NCBI GenBank assembly: GCA_016717145.1
Contig: JADKGD010000007.1
Coordinates: 1 to 64,000, forward strand
Direction of reading: 5' to 3'
DNA: 64,000 bases
From: Saprospiraceae bacterium
GTDB taxonomy: Bacteria; Bacteroidota; Bacteroidia; Chitinophagales; Saprospiraceae
A program made the translations under genes and the position numbers. Every line of letters begins with the position of its first letter. Position 1 is the first letter of the stretch. The notes under the pieces were generated by a model. The model had not been told where the DNA came from. It did not search any database and saw only the letters and a list, made by a program, of their open reading frames with translations. Shown here piece after piece: positions 56,294 through 64,000 of this stretch.

Positions 56294-57664
56294 TTAAATC
56301 ACGTGATGGTGCAAACTTTCCTCCAAATATGGGTCATTTTTAGGCACTAATGCGGATTTGGAAAGCACTGTTAAAGCCACATATACGAACAAACCAAGAA
56401 AGCCTAAAAATGTTCCAAGTTCTAAAAAGCCGGGAAGAGAAAATCCTGCTACAAATTCCTGGGCATGTTCTACGCTATGTTGCGCTGTTTGAACTGCGTG
56501 GTCTGATACTTGACCTATAGCTTCAGCATGTACTGTTGTGTCAGCTCCGTGAGCTGCCGCATTAACGGCATCTGAGCCATGTTCAACACCAGTATGATCA
56601 TCATGACCACCAAGTGCATGATTTCTAGTAATTAACGCTCCGGGTTTGATCATTAAAAAATAATCTATCCAATGGCCTAATAATACAATGGCAGCCACAA
56701 AACTCACTGAACCAAACTTTCGTTTAGTATCATTTCGCATTAAAATCAGAAATGGAACAAGGAAATTGATGGCGAGATTACCAAAAAACAAAACTGGATA
56801 ATTGTCATAGCGCTCTCTAAAATATATGGTTTCCTCCCCAATATTAGCATACCAAATCAACATGAATTGCGAAAACCAAAGGTAAGTCCAAAATATACTG
56901 ATGGCAAATAAAAACTTGCCTAAATCATGAATATGATTTGCATTTACCTCTTTATAATATCCATTTGATTTTAAATAAATAATCAACAAAATTGTCAACG
57001 CTATCATAGATACAAAGGCACTTGCTGTAGAATACCAGGCAAACATTGTACTATACCAGTGTGCATCTACACTCATAACCCATTGCCATAAGAGTGCAGC
57101 ACTCGTGAAACCAACAATAGGCAGAAAAATTGCTGCATAAAACCTCATTGTCCTATGTTGTGTAAATGAACCATCTCCTATTCTGTCTTCTTCTAATGAC
57201 AATGAACGAAATTTGTAGGCAAAAAATGCCCAGGTACTTACACAGATAAGTGTTCCAAATAAATACCAATTCTTATTTAAGAAAGAAGACTTGCCTTTCA
57301 AAATCTCATCAGATTGTACATCGGCTTCGTTTGACCAATGATAAAGGTGATGCCAATGCATGTAAACACCTAAAGCCACTATTAACATTAAACCCAGGCC
57401 AACAACAAGAAATGATGCGTATGCTTCCCAAACTCGCTTAAAAGTAGTGTGCCATCCTGCGTATGCTGTGACACATGCTGCAATAAAAAAAGCAGCCATA
57501 AGCGAAATCATAGTAAAAAATACAGAATTGTGTAAAAAATTTGTCCAGAATCTGGTATGATAAGCATCATCACCCATCCACGTTAACACCATACAAAGTA
57601 CACCAATGCCCATAGCACCAAATAGCACATTTCGATGACTGCCTGTTAATGTATATTGATTCAT
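56294..57664 (-). CDS. actF: Alternative complex III membrane subunit ActF
   Basis: A 456-residue quinol-binding membrane subunit of alternative complex III, similar to ActC but without its N-terminal part. It has about ten helices. Markers include GSHRNVLFGAMGIGV, HWHHLYHWSNE, LLWQWVMSVDAHWYSTMFAW and YLWFSQFMLIWYANIGEET. The loop before the last helix (349-400) has nine His among Ala, Asp and Gly, an unusual low-complexity stretch. It lies between actE and the oxidase subunit II gene. Confidence 0.92.
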   Translation of the reverse strand: MNQYTLTGSHRNVLFGAMGIGVLCMVLTWMGDDAYHTRFWTNFLHNSVFFTMISLMAAFFIAACVTAYAGWHTTFKRVWEAYASFLVVGLGLMLIVALGVYMHWHHLYHWSNEADVQSDEILKGKSSFLNKNWYLFGTLICVSTWAFFAYKFRSLSLEEDRIGDGSFTQHRTMRFYAAIFLPIVGFTSAALLWQWVMSVDAHWYSTMFAWYSTASAFVSMIALTILLIIYLKSNGYYKEVNANHIHDLGKFLFAISIFWTYLWFSQFMLIWYANIGEETIYFRERYDNYPVLFFGNLAINFLVPFLILMRNDTKRKFGSVSFVAAIVLLGHWIDYFLMIKPGALITRNHALGGHDDHTGVEHGSDAVNAAAHGADTTVHAEAIGQVSDHAVQTAQHSVEHAQEFVAGFSLPGFLELGTFLGFLGLFVYVALTVLSKSALVPKNDPYLEESLHHHVI

Positions 57665-57703
57665 ATCTTTAAGCTATTACTTTAATTATTGAATATTATT
57701 TAT

Positions 57704-58537
57704 TTAATGATGCTCACTTTTAGTATGGGTCTCCTTTACGGCATGATTTTCTTTAATCATAACTGAATCCGATGACATAACAGATGGTATTTCTGCCTTC
57801 TTTTGAGCGTCTAATACAGCGTATGGAACATCGACTTTATTCAGCGTATTGGAGGTTTCATTGTAGACCAATTTTTTGGAATCAGCTTGCAATGACCTGA
57901 TATAATGAATTACATTCCATCTTTCTTCATAAGACAGTTTATCGGAGTATCCACCCATCACATTCCTACCATACATAACTGAATGGTAGTATCTTCCATT
58001 TGAAGAATTAATAAAAGTGTCCAACATAAAATTTGCAGGTTGAGCAGGATACTTTCCGCCATCTTCTCTAACCAAATACCCATTACCATCTCCTTTTTCG
58101 CCATGACAGATACCACAGTTGATATTGTACAATACTTTTCCAGATTCCAGTCCGGCTTTTGTGATAGGATATGGGTTTTTAATAATTTCTGATGTAGCCC
58201 TTGTTCTTTCTTCTTCAGTATCCGAATAATAATATGGCACGCTACCATTTTGTTTATATGTTATGCCTCTTCCTTCATGCAAAGTGCCTGCATATCCCCG
58301 GGCAATGGTACCATTGATAGGATTACGTGGCTGGACCATCGCATGAAGATCGTTTTTTGTTCCCCATCTGTTGAAAGAGTAGAAGCCATAACTATTTGCT
58401 TCATAAGCGACTGAGTGTGCCATGTCAGGCATATATTCACTTCCTGTCTGGTTTCCTTTTGCCGATTGGCAGGAATACATAAACATCACCATAAGTCCAA
58501 TGAAAAACGCCGAAATTTGGTATTTAATATTCATCAT
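57704..58537 (-). CDS. actE: Alternative complex III mono-heme cytochrome ActE
   Basis: A 277-residue lipoprotein with a lipobox ending in Cys 23 (MFMYSCQSA). A single c-type heme site lies at CGICHG (141-145), with PANFM and the Met ligand likely in GGYSDKL. It is the periplasmic cytochrome of the complex and passes electrons to downstream carriers or the oxidase. The 60 C-terminal residues are charged and end in a His pair. Confidence 0.92.
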   Translation of the reverse strand: MMNIKYQISAFFIGLMVMFMYSCQSAKGNQTGSEYMPDMAHSVAYEANSYGFYSFNRWGTKNDLHAMVQPRNPINGTIARGYAGTLHEGRGITYKQNGSVPYYYSDTEEERTRATSEIIKNPYPITKAGLESGKVLYNINCGICHGEKGDGNGYLVREDGGKYPAQPANFMLDTFINSSNGRYYHSVMYGRNVMGGYSDKLSYEERWNVIHYIRSLQADSKKLVYNETSNTLNKVDVPYAVLDAQKKAEIPSVMSSDSVMIKENHAVKETHTKSEHH

Positions 58538-58544
58538 TTTAGCC

Positions 58545-59072
58545 TTAAATCGTTTTAGAATTAACTTCAGAAGCTCCGGTTGATTTAAAAAAAGATTGCG
58601 CTTTTTCTGAACTCACTGAAGCTTTGTCAAATGCTATACAAAACTTGTCATCCGTTATTCTGTCATCTAAATATGCGTTTACAACACCTGGACCCATTCC
58701 ACTGATTACATAAAAAGTAACCGTCATTCCAATAGCCGAAAACAGTACTGTTGTCTCAAAAGTAATGGGAATAAACGCAGGAACTGACCAATATGGTTTA
58801 CCACCGAAAATGATAGGCCAATCTTTTGTAAATATCCATGTCATACCAAGAAACGCTGTCAAAGTACCTATAGCTCCATAAATAAATCCTGCCTGATGCA
58901 ACCTTGATTCTTCCAATTCCAGCAATGGATCCAAGCCATGTACAGGAAAAGGAGAATATACGTCATAAATATCCAGATGATCCCGTTTGGCCGCTTTTAC
59001 AGCAGTAAGTAGATCTTCTTCGTCATCATATAAGCCGAAGATTAAGTCTGTTTTAGTATTATTTTTAGCCAT
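58545..59072 (-). CDS. actD: Alternative complex III subunit ActD (DUF3341)
   Basis: A 175-residue DUF3341 protein with a cytoplasmic N-terminal domain (LIFGLYDDEEDLLTAVKAAK, DVYSPFPVHGLD) and two transmembrane helices near the middle. It is a small scaffold subunit without cofactors. It lies 7 bases before actE and 23 after actC, consistent with one transcript. Confidence 0.9.
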   Translation of the reverse strand: MAKNNTKTDLIFGLYDDEEDLLTAVKAAKRDHLDIYDVYSPFPVHGLDPLLELEESRLHQAGFIYGAIGTLTAFLGMTWIFTKDWPIIFGGKPYWSVPAFIPITFETTVLFSAIGMTVTFYVISGMGPGVVNAYLDDRITDDKFCIAFDKASVSSEKAQSFFKSTGASEVNSKTI

Positions 59073-59095
59073 TTAAAAATAGATTTCTAATTTAA

Positions 59096-60511
59096 TTAAT
59101 GGGTATCCAAATGATGTGGGTGAGACTTTTGAGTATGTTTAGCATCATCTCCAATGTATTGATCTCCTGCAGATTTTAAAATTGCTTTAATTTCAGCTAC
59201 GGCTACGACAGGTGCAACCCTTACAAATATCAGAAAACAAGTAAAAAACAAACCAAACGTGCCTAAATAAATGCCAATTTCAACCCAAGTCGGTGTATAT
59301 AAACTCCAGCTCGACGGTAAATAGTCCCGAGCCAATGTCGTAGCAATAATAACAAATCTTTCGAACCACATACCGATATTTACTACGATTGATAAAAAGA
59401 AAGTTAAAGTTATATTCCTTCTCCATGATTTTTTCCAGAAAAACTGTGGTGAAATCACATTACAAAACATCATACCAAAATATGCCCACCAATATGGTCC
59501 CAATGCTCTGTTAAAAAATGCAAATTGTTCATATACATATCCTGAATACCATGCAATAAATAGTTCTGTAAGATACGCGACACCAACAATAGTACCTGTA
59601 AGCAAAATGACCTTGTTCATAGACTCCACATGTTCTACAGTGATATAGTCTTCAAGATGCAACAACTTTCTGGTAATAAGCATCAATGTTAAAACCATAG
59701 CAAATCCGGAAAAAATAGCTCCTGCCACAAAATATGGCGGAAAAATTGTTGTATGCCATCCTGGTATCACAGAAGTCGCGAAGTCAAAACTTACAATTGT
59801 ATGCACGGAAAGTACTAAAGGAGTAGACAAACCTGCGAGAACTAATGATAGAGATTCCCATCTCTGCCAATGTTTTGCTGATCCGGTCCAACCAAAAGAA
59901 AGTGTATTATAAATTTTCTTTCTAAAACCCTTGGCTCTATCTCTTACTGTCGCAAAATCAGGAACCAATCCGGTATACCAAAACAATAATGAAACTGTTA
60001 AATAAGTACTTATGGCAAACACATCCCAAAGCAAAGGTGAATTAAAATTAGGCCATAACGGTCCTCTGGTGTTTGGATAAGGCATGATAAAAAAGGCCAG
60101 CCATACTCTTCCCATATGTATTATTGGAAATAATCCAGCGCATAATACGGCAAAAATTGTCATTGCTTCAGCTGCTCTGTTCACTCCTGTTCTCCATTTC
60201 TGTCTGAAAAGTAGTAATATCGCAGAAATCAAAGTACCTGCATGGCCAATACCAATCCACCAAACAAAATTAGTAATGTCCCAAGACCAATTTATAGTTC
60301 TGTTTAAGTTCCAGGATCCGATACCGACCCAAATTGTCCACAGAATACAAAAAATACCAAAAGACAACACTGCAACTGCCACAACAAATCCGATGACCCA
60401 CTCTTTTGTTGGTGTTTTTTCGGTAGGTGAGATCAAATCCTCGGTAATCTGATGGTATGTTTTATTACCATTAATTAAGGGTTTTCTAAGTCTACTTACA
60501 ACAGCACTCAT
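59096..60511 (-). CDS. actC: Alternative complex III quinol-binding subunit ActC
   Basis: A 471-residue NrfD/PsrC-type membrane protein with about ten helices. Family motifs are GIGHAGTLISAILLLFRQKWRTGVNRAAEAM and PLVLSVHTIVSFDFATSVIPGWHTTIFPPYFVAGAIFSG, which line the quinol pocket. It oxidises menaquinol and passes electrons to the Fe-S subunit ActB. The C-terminus has His-rich residues (QKSHPHHLDTH). Confidence 0.95.
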   Translation of the reverse strand: MSAVVSRLRKPLINGNKTYHQITEDLISPTEKTPTKEWVIGFVVAVAVLSFGIFCILWTIWVGIGSWNLNRTINWSWDITNFVWWIGIGHAGTLISAILLLFRQKWRTGVNRAAEAMTIFAVLCAGLFPIIHMGRVWLAFFIMPYPNTRGPLWPNFNSPLLWDVFAISTYLTVSLLFWYTGLVPDFATVRDRAKGFRKKIYNTLSFGWTGSAKHWQRWESLSLVLAGLSTPLVLSVHTIVSFDFATSVIPGWHTTIFPPYFVAGAIFSGFAMVLTLMLITRKLLHLEDYITVEHVESMNKVILLTGTIVGVAYLTELFIAWYSGYVYEQFAFFNRALGPYWWAYFGMMFCNVISPQFFWKKSWRRNITLTFFLSIVVNIGMWFERFVIIATTLARDYLPSSWSLYTPTWVEIGIYLGTFGLFFTCFLIFVRVAPVVAVAEIKAILKSAGDQYIGDDAKHTQKSHPHHLDTH

Positions 60512-60548
60512 TGATTATTATTTGAATGTTATTTCTGAATTAAAACGA

Positions 60549-61793
60549 TTATGCATCAAAAGTTTTATCTCTGTTATTGACCTTCATAGTATAATTTACC
60601 GAAGGTCTAACATTTATTTCTTCTAAAGCTATATAATTTAAAGGAGATTCAAGCTTCATGCTCAAAGCACCTTCTTTATTATTCATATCTCCAAACGTGA
60701 TGGCTCCGGTAGGGCAAGATGTCTGACAAGCAGTACGAACATCACTATCCTTAAGTAACCTACCCTCAGTTTTGGCAGTCAACTTACCTTCCTGTATTCT
60801 TTGAACACAAAAACTACATTTTTCAATGACGCCTCGCGATCGGACTGTAACATCAGGATTCAAAACCATACGAGTAAGGTTATCGGCCATAAATGGTGTA
60901 CTTTCCTCTTGAAGTCTAGGTTGATTTGCCGGCCAAAGGTCTGCTTTAGTATAATCCAACCAATTGAATCTACGGACTTTATACGGACAATTATTGGCAC
61001 AATATCTTGTTCCAATACATCTGTTATAAGCCATTTGATTTAAGCCTTCAGAACTATGATTTGTAGCATTTACAGGACAAACGTTTTCACATGGTGCATT
61101 ATCACAATGTTGACACATCATTGGTTGGTAAATGGTGTTTGGGTTTTCTACTGCTCCGTAATAATACCTGTCGATACGTAACCAAGGCATCTCATGGTGT
61201 CTTGATACTTCACGTTTTCCTACCACGGGAACATTATTTTCGGACATACAGGCAACAGTACAAGCGCCACATCCAATACATGCATTCAAATCAACGTGCA
61301 TGCCCCAATGGTGACCCAATGCATATTGTGCATCATATCCCCGGTAAATCTGCTGTGCATTCAAATGTTGTGCATGCTTTCTCCTTTCTTGTAAGTGCTC
61401 AACACTGTTTTTTAATTCAGCAACATTGGACGTGTATATCACAGACCTGTCAGTCAAAGCACCTTGAAAGCCTTTAATACCGGTAAAGTAATCAAAAGAC
61501 ACCAATGCCGATTCATCCGCATTTAACTCTTTACCAGTTTCTTTATCTATACCTCTTACCCCGATGGTGTGATGATATTGAACACATGAAAAATGATCTT
61601 CTTTACCGGTTTTCTCTGAAACAGATACAGATGTATTATAATATTCAGGGCCGTTTGAACCCATTGTAAGGCAATCGTTTACGCTTACACCAACATTTGA
61701 ACCAGTATAACCTGCCTGAGGTCTTCCATATCCAAGTGCAATCGAAACTGTACCGGGCATCTGACCAAATTGCTGGATAACCGGCACCATCAT
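60549..61793 (-). CDS. actB: Alternative complex III ActB, iron-sulfur half
   Basis: A 414-residue protein with four Fe-S cluster motifs: CIGCGACTVAC, CQHCDNAPCENVCP, CIGTRYCANNCP and CSFCVQRIQEG with a later CQTSCPTG. In other organisms these form the C-terminal part of a single ActB protein. It has no Tat signal of its own, and the cofactors need folding before export, so it should be made as one chain with 61790-63715. The frames meet at T4 61793-61796 on the plus strand; one extra base gives an unbroken protein, while the given sequence leaves a 4-base ATGA overlap. Confidence 0.9.
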   Translation of the reverse strand: MMVPVIQQFGQMPGTVSIALGYGRPQAGYTGSNVGVSVNDCLTMGSNGPEYYNTSVSVSEKTGKEDHFSCVQYHHTIGVRGIDKETGKELNADESALVSFDYFTGIKGFQGALTDRSVIYTSNVAELKNSVEHLQERRKHAQHLNAQQIYRGYDAQYALGHHWGMHVDLNACIGCGACTVACMSENNVPVVGKREVSRHHEMPWLRIDRYYYGAVENPNTIYQPMMCQHCDNAPCENVCPVNATNHSSEGLNQMAYNRCIGTRYCANNCPYKVRRFNWLDYTKADLWPANQPRLQEESTPFMADNLTRMVLNPDVTVRSRGVIEKCSFCVQRIQEGKLTAKTEGRLLKDSDVRTACQTSCPTGAITFGDMNNKEGALSMKLESPLNYIALEEINVRPSVNYTMKVNNRDKTFDA

Positions 61794-63715
61794 TTTCTTT
61801 CTCCAATTGTCAATTCTACCATATCACCATCGACAAGACCTTTGAACCCTTCCATTGTCCTGACACCATCAAAATTTACAGGTACTGCAAGGTAATTACC
61901 CCAAGAGGTTCTTGTGACAGGATCGGGCATTTCCATAAGCCACGGATTTCCTGCATATTGGCCATTACCAATTTGGATGGTTTCAAAAAACGATATTTCC
62001 AACTCGGATGATCCGGGTTTTGTAATATCTGTTCCTATTGCTACTGCAGAAAAGGAGCTTGGTCCTGAAGATGGTATATTTACAATACCATCGTGAACTG
62101 CATTATCCCAGAACGACTGGAATGAAGCAAACTCGGATTGAGAGACAAAAGCGCCCGTTTTCCAGGACTCTTTTAGAAATTCATAATACGGTTGTTCTTT
62201 AGTCAAATCGGCAGTTGTGCTACCTGACCATATCAATAAAGACAACTCACTTTGTCTGGTTTTAAAAAGAGGTGCAATAGTAGGTTGAATTAGGGAATAA
62301 TGACCTTTTTTAGCTTCTGCATCACCCCATGATTCCAGAAAGTGACTTGTTGGGGCAATGACATCACACAATGAAGTTGTTTCATCCATTTGCATAGCAA
62401 ATGAAATTTTATTTGCTACTTTTGAAAGATTTTCGGATAATTCTTTGCCATAAACTGAATCATAAACCGGATTTGCGCCGTTAACAATCAACATATCTAC
62501 AGCTCCGGCTTTTATTTCATCAATCAGTGTCTTCATATCAGCGTCATTACCTTGTCTTTGCATTGATGGAACAGATATGTCAATCGTGGCACCATAATTA
62601 CCAAGAGAGTTGTTTATGGCATTGATCATCAATTGTTCATTCAGGTTATTGGAAGCACTGACTACCAATGACTTACCCTGAGCTTCTTTCAATTCCTTAG
62701 CAACTTTTGAAAGTGCTGATTTTGCTTTATCATTGAGACCAACTGATGATGCTCCGCCAGCGACAATTTCATTATATAAGTGGGCAATAGCAACACCTTG
62801 TTCGGTCGGTTTTACCAATATCCTGTTGTCTGCATTTGAACCTGTCATTGACATATGGCTTTCTACCTGAATGTGTCTCGACATTTCAGCACGTGCCAGA
62901 TCGGAGATTTTTCGACCTTTAGCATAGGCAGCGGCATACTCAATAGGAGATATCCATGTGCCAAGGAAATCAGCTCCGAAACTTACAATTACATCTGCTT
63001 TGTCAAAATGATATGATGGTGCAAGCCTCTGACCAAAATTAAGTGCATTGGCATCAAGCAATGCAGACGCAGATACCTGATCATACGTTACTATTTTTGT
63101 AGATGGATATTTTGCTACAAACTCTGCCATGGCTTTTTTGGCAGTTGGGCTCAATAATGTATTGGTAACAATTCTAATATTTTTTGAACTTGACAAAGTA
63201 GGAGAAACTATTTTATCAATTTCAATCCAATCTGTGTCTACCCAATCAGCATCCTTTTTGACTTTGGGTCCTTTAAATCTGCTCGTATCATATAAACTCA
63301 ACACGGAAGCCTGAACCCTGGCAGAAGTTCCTCCGCCAGTTATTGATGACAGGTCATTTCCTTCAATTTTAATTGGTCTTCCTTCTCTTGTTTTTACTAA
63401 AATAGGGCAATAATCCCCACCATTTACAAAAGTAGATGCATAATAATTTGCAATACCAGGAACGATTTGGTCAGGTTTGACAACGTAAGGAATCACCTTT
63501 CGTACAGGAATATCACAGCCTGCAGCTACGGTAGCAGCGCCCAAGCCAAATCCCAAAAATTTAAGAAAGTCTCTTCTGTTGCCTGCCAGATGCGCTGGCA
63601 TATCAGCATACTCTATTTGTTCGTCAGCAAATTCTTTGTTTGCTGTCTCCATAAAACCTGCATCCCTAGTTAGATCTTGCTGTCCTATCCAAATATTATC
63701 TATCTGCTTTTCCAT
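61790..63715 (-). CDS. actB: Alternative complex III ActB, molybdopterin-fold half with Tat signal
   Basis: A 641-residue protein. After a 45-residue leader comes a Tat-type motif NRRDFLKFLGFGLGAATVAAGC (Arg 47-48), the 'TAT-variant' signature of ActB. The rest has the molybdopterin oxidoreductase fold (SFGADFLGTWISPIEYA, NGANPVYDS, APTSHFLESWGDAEAKKGHY). In ActB this domain has no bound Mo cofactor. The ORF ends four bases into the Fe-S half, probably a frame break and not a real split. It follows ActA by about 50 bases. Confidence 0.9.
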   Translation of the reverse strand: MEKQIDNIWIGQQDLTRDAGFMETANKEFADEQIEYADMPAHLAGNRRDFLKFLGFGLGAATVAAGCDIPVRKVIPYVVKPDQIVPGIANYYASTFVNGGDYCPILVKTREGRPIKIEGNDLSSITGGGTSARVQASVLSLYDTSRFKGPKVKKDADWVDTDWIEIDKIVSPTLSSSKNIRIVTNTLLSPTAKKAMAEFVAKYPSTKIVTYDQVSASALLDANALNFGQRLAPSYHFDKADVIVSFGADFLGTWISPIEYAAAYAKGRKISDLARAEMSRHIQVESHMSMTGSNADNRILVKPTEQGVAIAHLYNEIVAGGASSVGLNDKAKSALSKVAKELKEAQGKSLVVSASNNLNEQLMINAINNSLGNYGATIDISVPSMQRQGNDADMKTLIDEIKAGAVDMLIVNGANPVYDSVYGKELSENLSKVANKISFAMQMDETTSLCDVIAPTSHFLESWGDAEAKKGHYSLIQPTIAPLFKTRQSELSLLIWSGSTTADLTKEQPYYEFLKESWKTGAFVSQSEFASFQSFWDNAVHDGIVNIPSSGPSSFSAVAIGTDITKPGSSELEISFFETIQIGNGQYAGNPWLMEMPDPVTRTSWGNYLAVPVNFDGVRTMEGFKGLVDGDMVELTIGERK

Positions 63716-63765
63716 GAATATATTAAGATTAATATTTTCTAAACGTTAAATTATATATACTACTA

Positions 63766-64000
63766 TTAGTAATGACATTTTTGACATTCCAATCCACCAA
63801 TATCGGCAACAGTCACTTTTTCGCGTTTTCCAGCCGCCATTTCTTCATGATATTGGGTATAATTTGCATAATAAGGATTGTCTTTAAATTTCACTTCTGT
63901 CTGTCTGTGACAATTGATACACCATCCCATTGATAAAGGAGACATTTGTTTTACAACTTCCATTTCCTGTACCTGACCATGACAAGTCTGGCATGCGACT
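63766..64000 (-). CDS. actA: Alternative complex III multiheme cytochrome ActA, C-terminal part
   Basis: The last 77 residues of a multiheme c-type cytochrome are in the window, and the gene continues past base 64000. Three heme sites are visible: CQTCHG at the edge, CINCH, and CQKCH just before the stop. ActA is the periplasmic pentaheme subunit that takes electrons from the Fe-S chain. It begins the operon order A-B-C-D-E-F on the minus strand. Confidence 0.88.
   Translation of the reverse strand, partial: VACQTCHGQVQEMEVVKQMSPLSMGWCINCHRQTEVKFKDNPYYANYTQYHEEMAAGKREKVTVADIGGLECQKCHY

Noticed and set aside
1..64000. tRNA, rRNA and CRISPR arrays
   Set aside because: No cloverleaf with a GTTCRANNC arm, no rRNA-like block and no regularly spaced direct repeat was seen. 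A covariance search was not possible.

Overview
The window is AT-rich DNA from a Bacteroidota bacterium, most likely near the Saprospiraceae/Chitinophagia. Evidence: type IX secretion C-terminal sorting domains, SprB-type repeats, TAnnTTTG promoter elements with weak ribosome binding sites, and an alternative complex III (Act) operon joined directly to caa3-type oxidase genes. No tRNA, rRNA or CRISPR array was seen.

Layout. (1) 1-2287: one IS66-family element on the minus strand with both inverted repeats and a target duplication cut one base short by the window edge. (2) 2.7-17.6 kb: an accessory stretch, almost all on the plus strand, of unrelated small genes: CPBP protease, beta-lactamase-fold hydrolase, two VOC proteins, DUF1801, Fic, an APH-like kinase, a GNAT-like chimera, a Crp/Fnr regulator followed by two units sharing one operator, a flavodoxin-methyltransferase fusion, and an SDR. 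(3) 17.8-24.5 kb: a conserved acidic protein coupled to era, a small membrane protein, a LytS/LytTR two-component pair and a secreted fibronectin/GEVED protein. (4) 24.7-38 kb: a 1219-residue secreted protein, a DUF1800/DUF1501 pair, trmD, FKBP isomerase, M20 dipeptidase, prolyl oligopeptidase and a thioredoxin-fold protein. (5) 38-44 kb: surface polysaccharide genes (methyltransferase, WecB, GT4, YfhO). (6) 44-48.7 kb: a lipoprotein, a possible 22-residue microprotein, a di-heme peroxidase, an SDR and an MlaEF transporter. (7) 48.7-64 kb: a minus-strand respiratory cluster, ActA-B-C-D-E-F, then oxidase subunits II and I, heme O synthase, two subunits III, subunit IV, an SCO-like protein, DUF420 and a small CxxC membrane protein.

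The respiratory cluster encodes an electron path from menaquinol through the Act complex to an A1-type heme-copper oxidase. Its oddest member is oxidase subunit II, which carries an OmpA-like peptidoglycan-binding domain behind its CuA domain.

Many genes are broken by single-base indels in homopolymers (tnpC, beta-lactamase, DUF1800, FKBP, prolyl oligopeptidase, YfhO, cytochrome c peroxidase, perhaps actB). This pattern fits uncorrected read errors better than gene decay, so the pseudogene calls should be read with that in mind.
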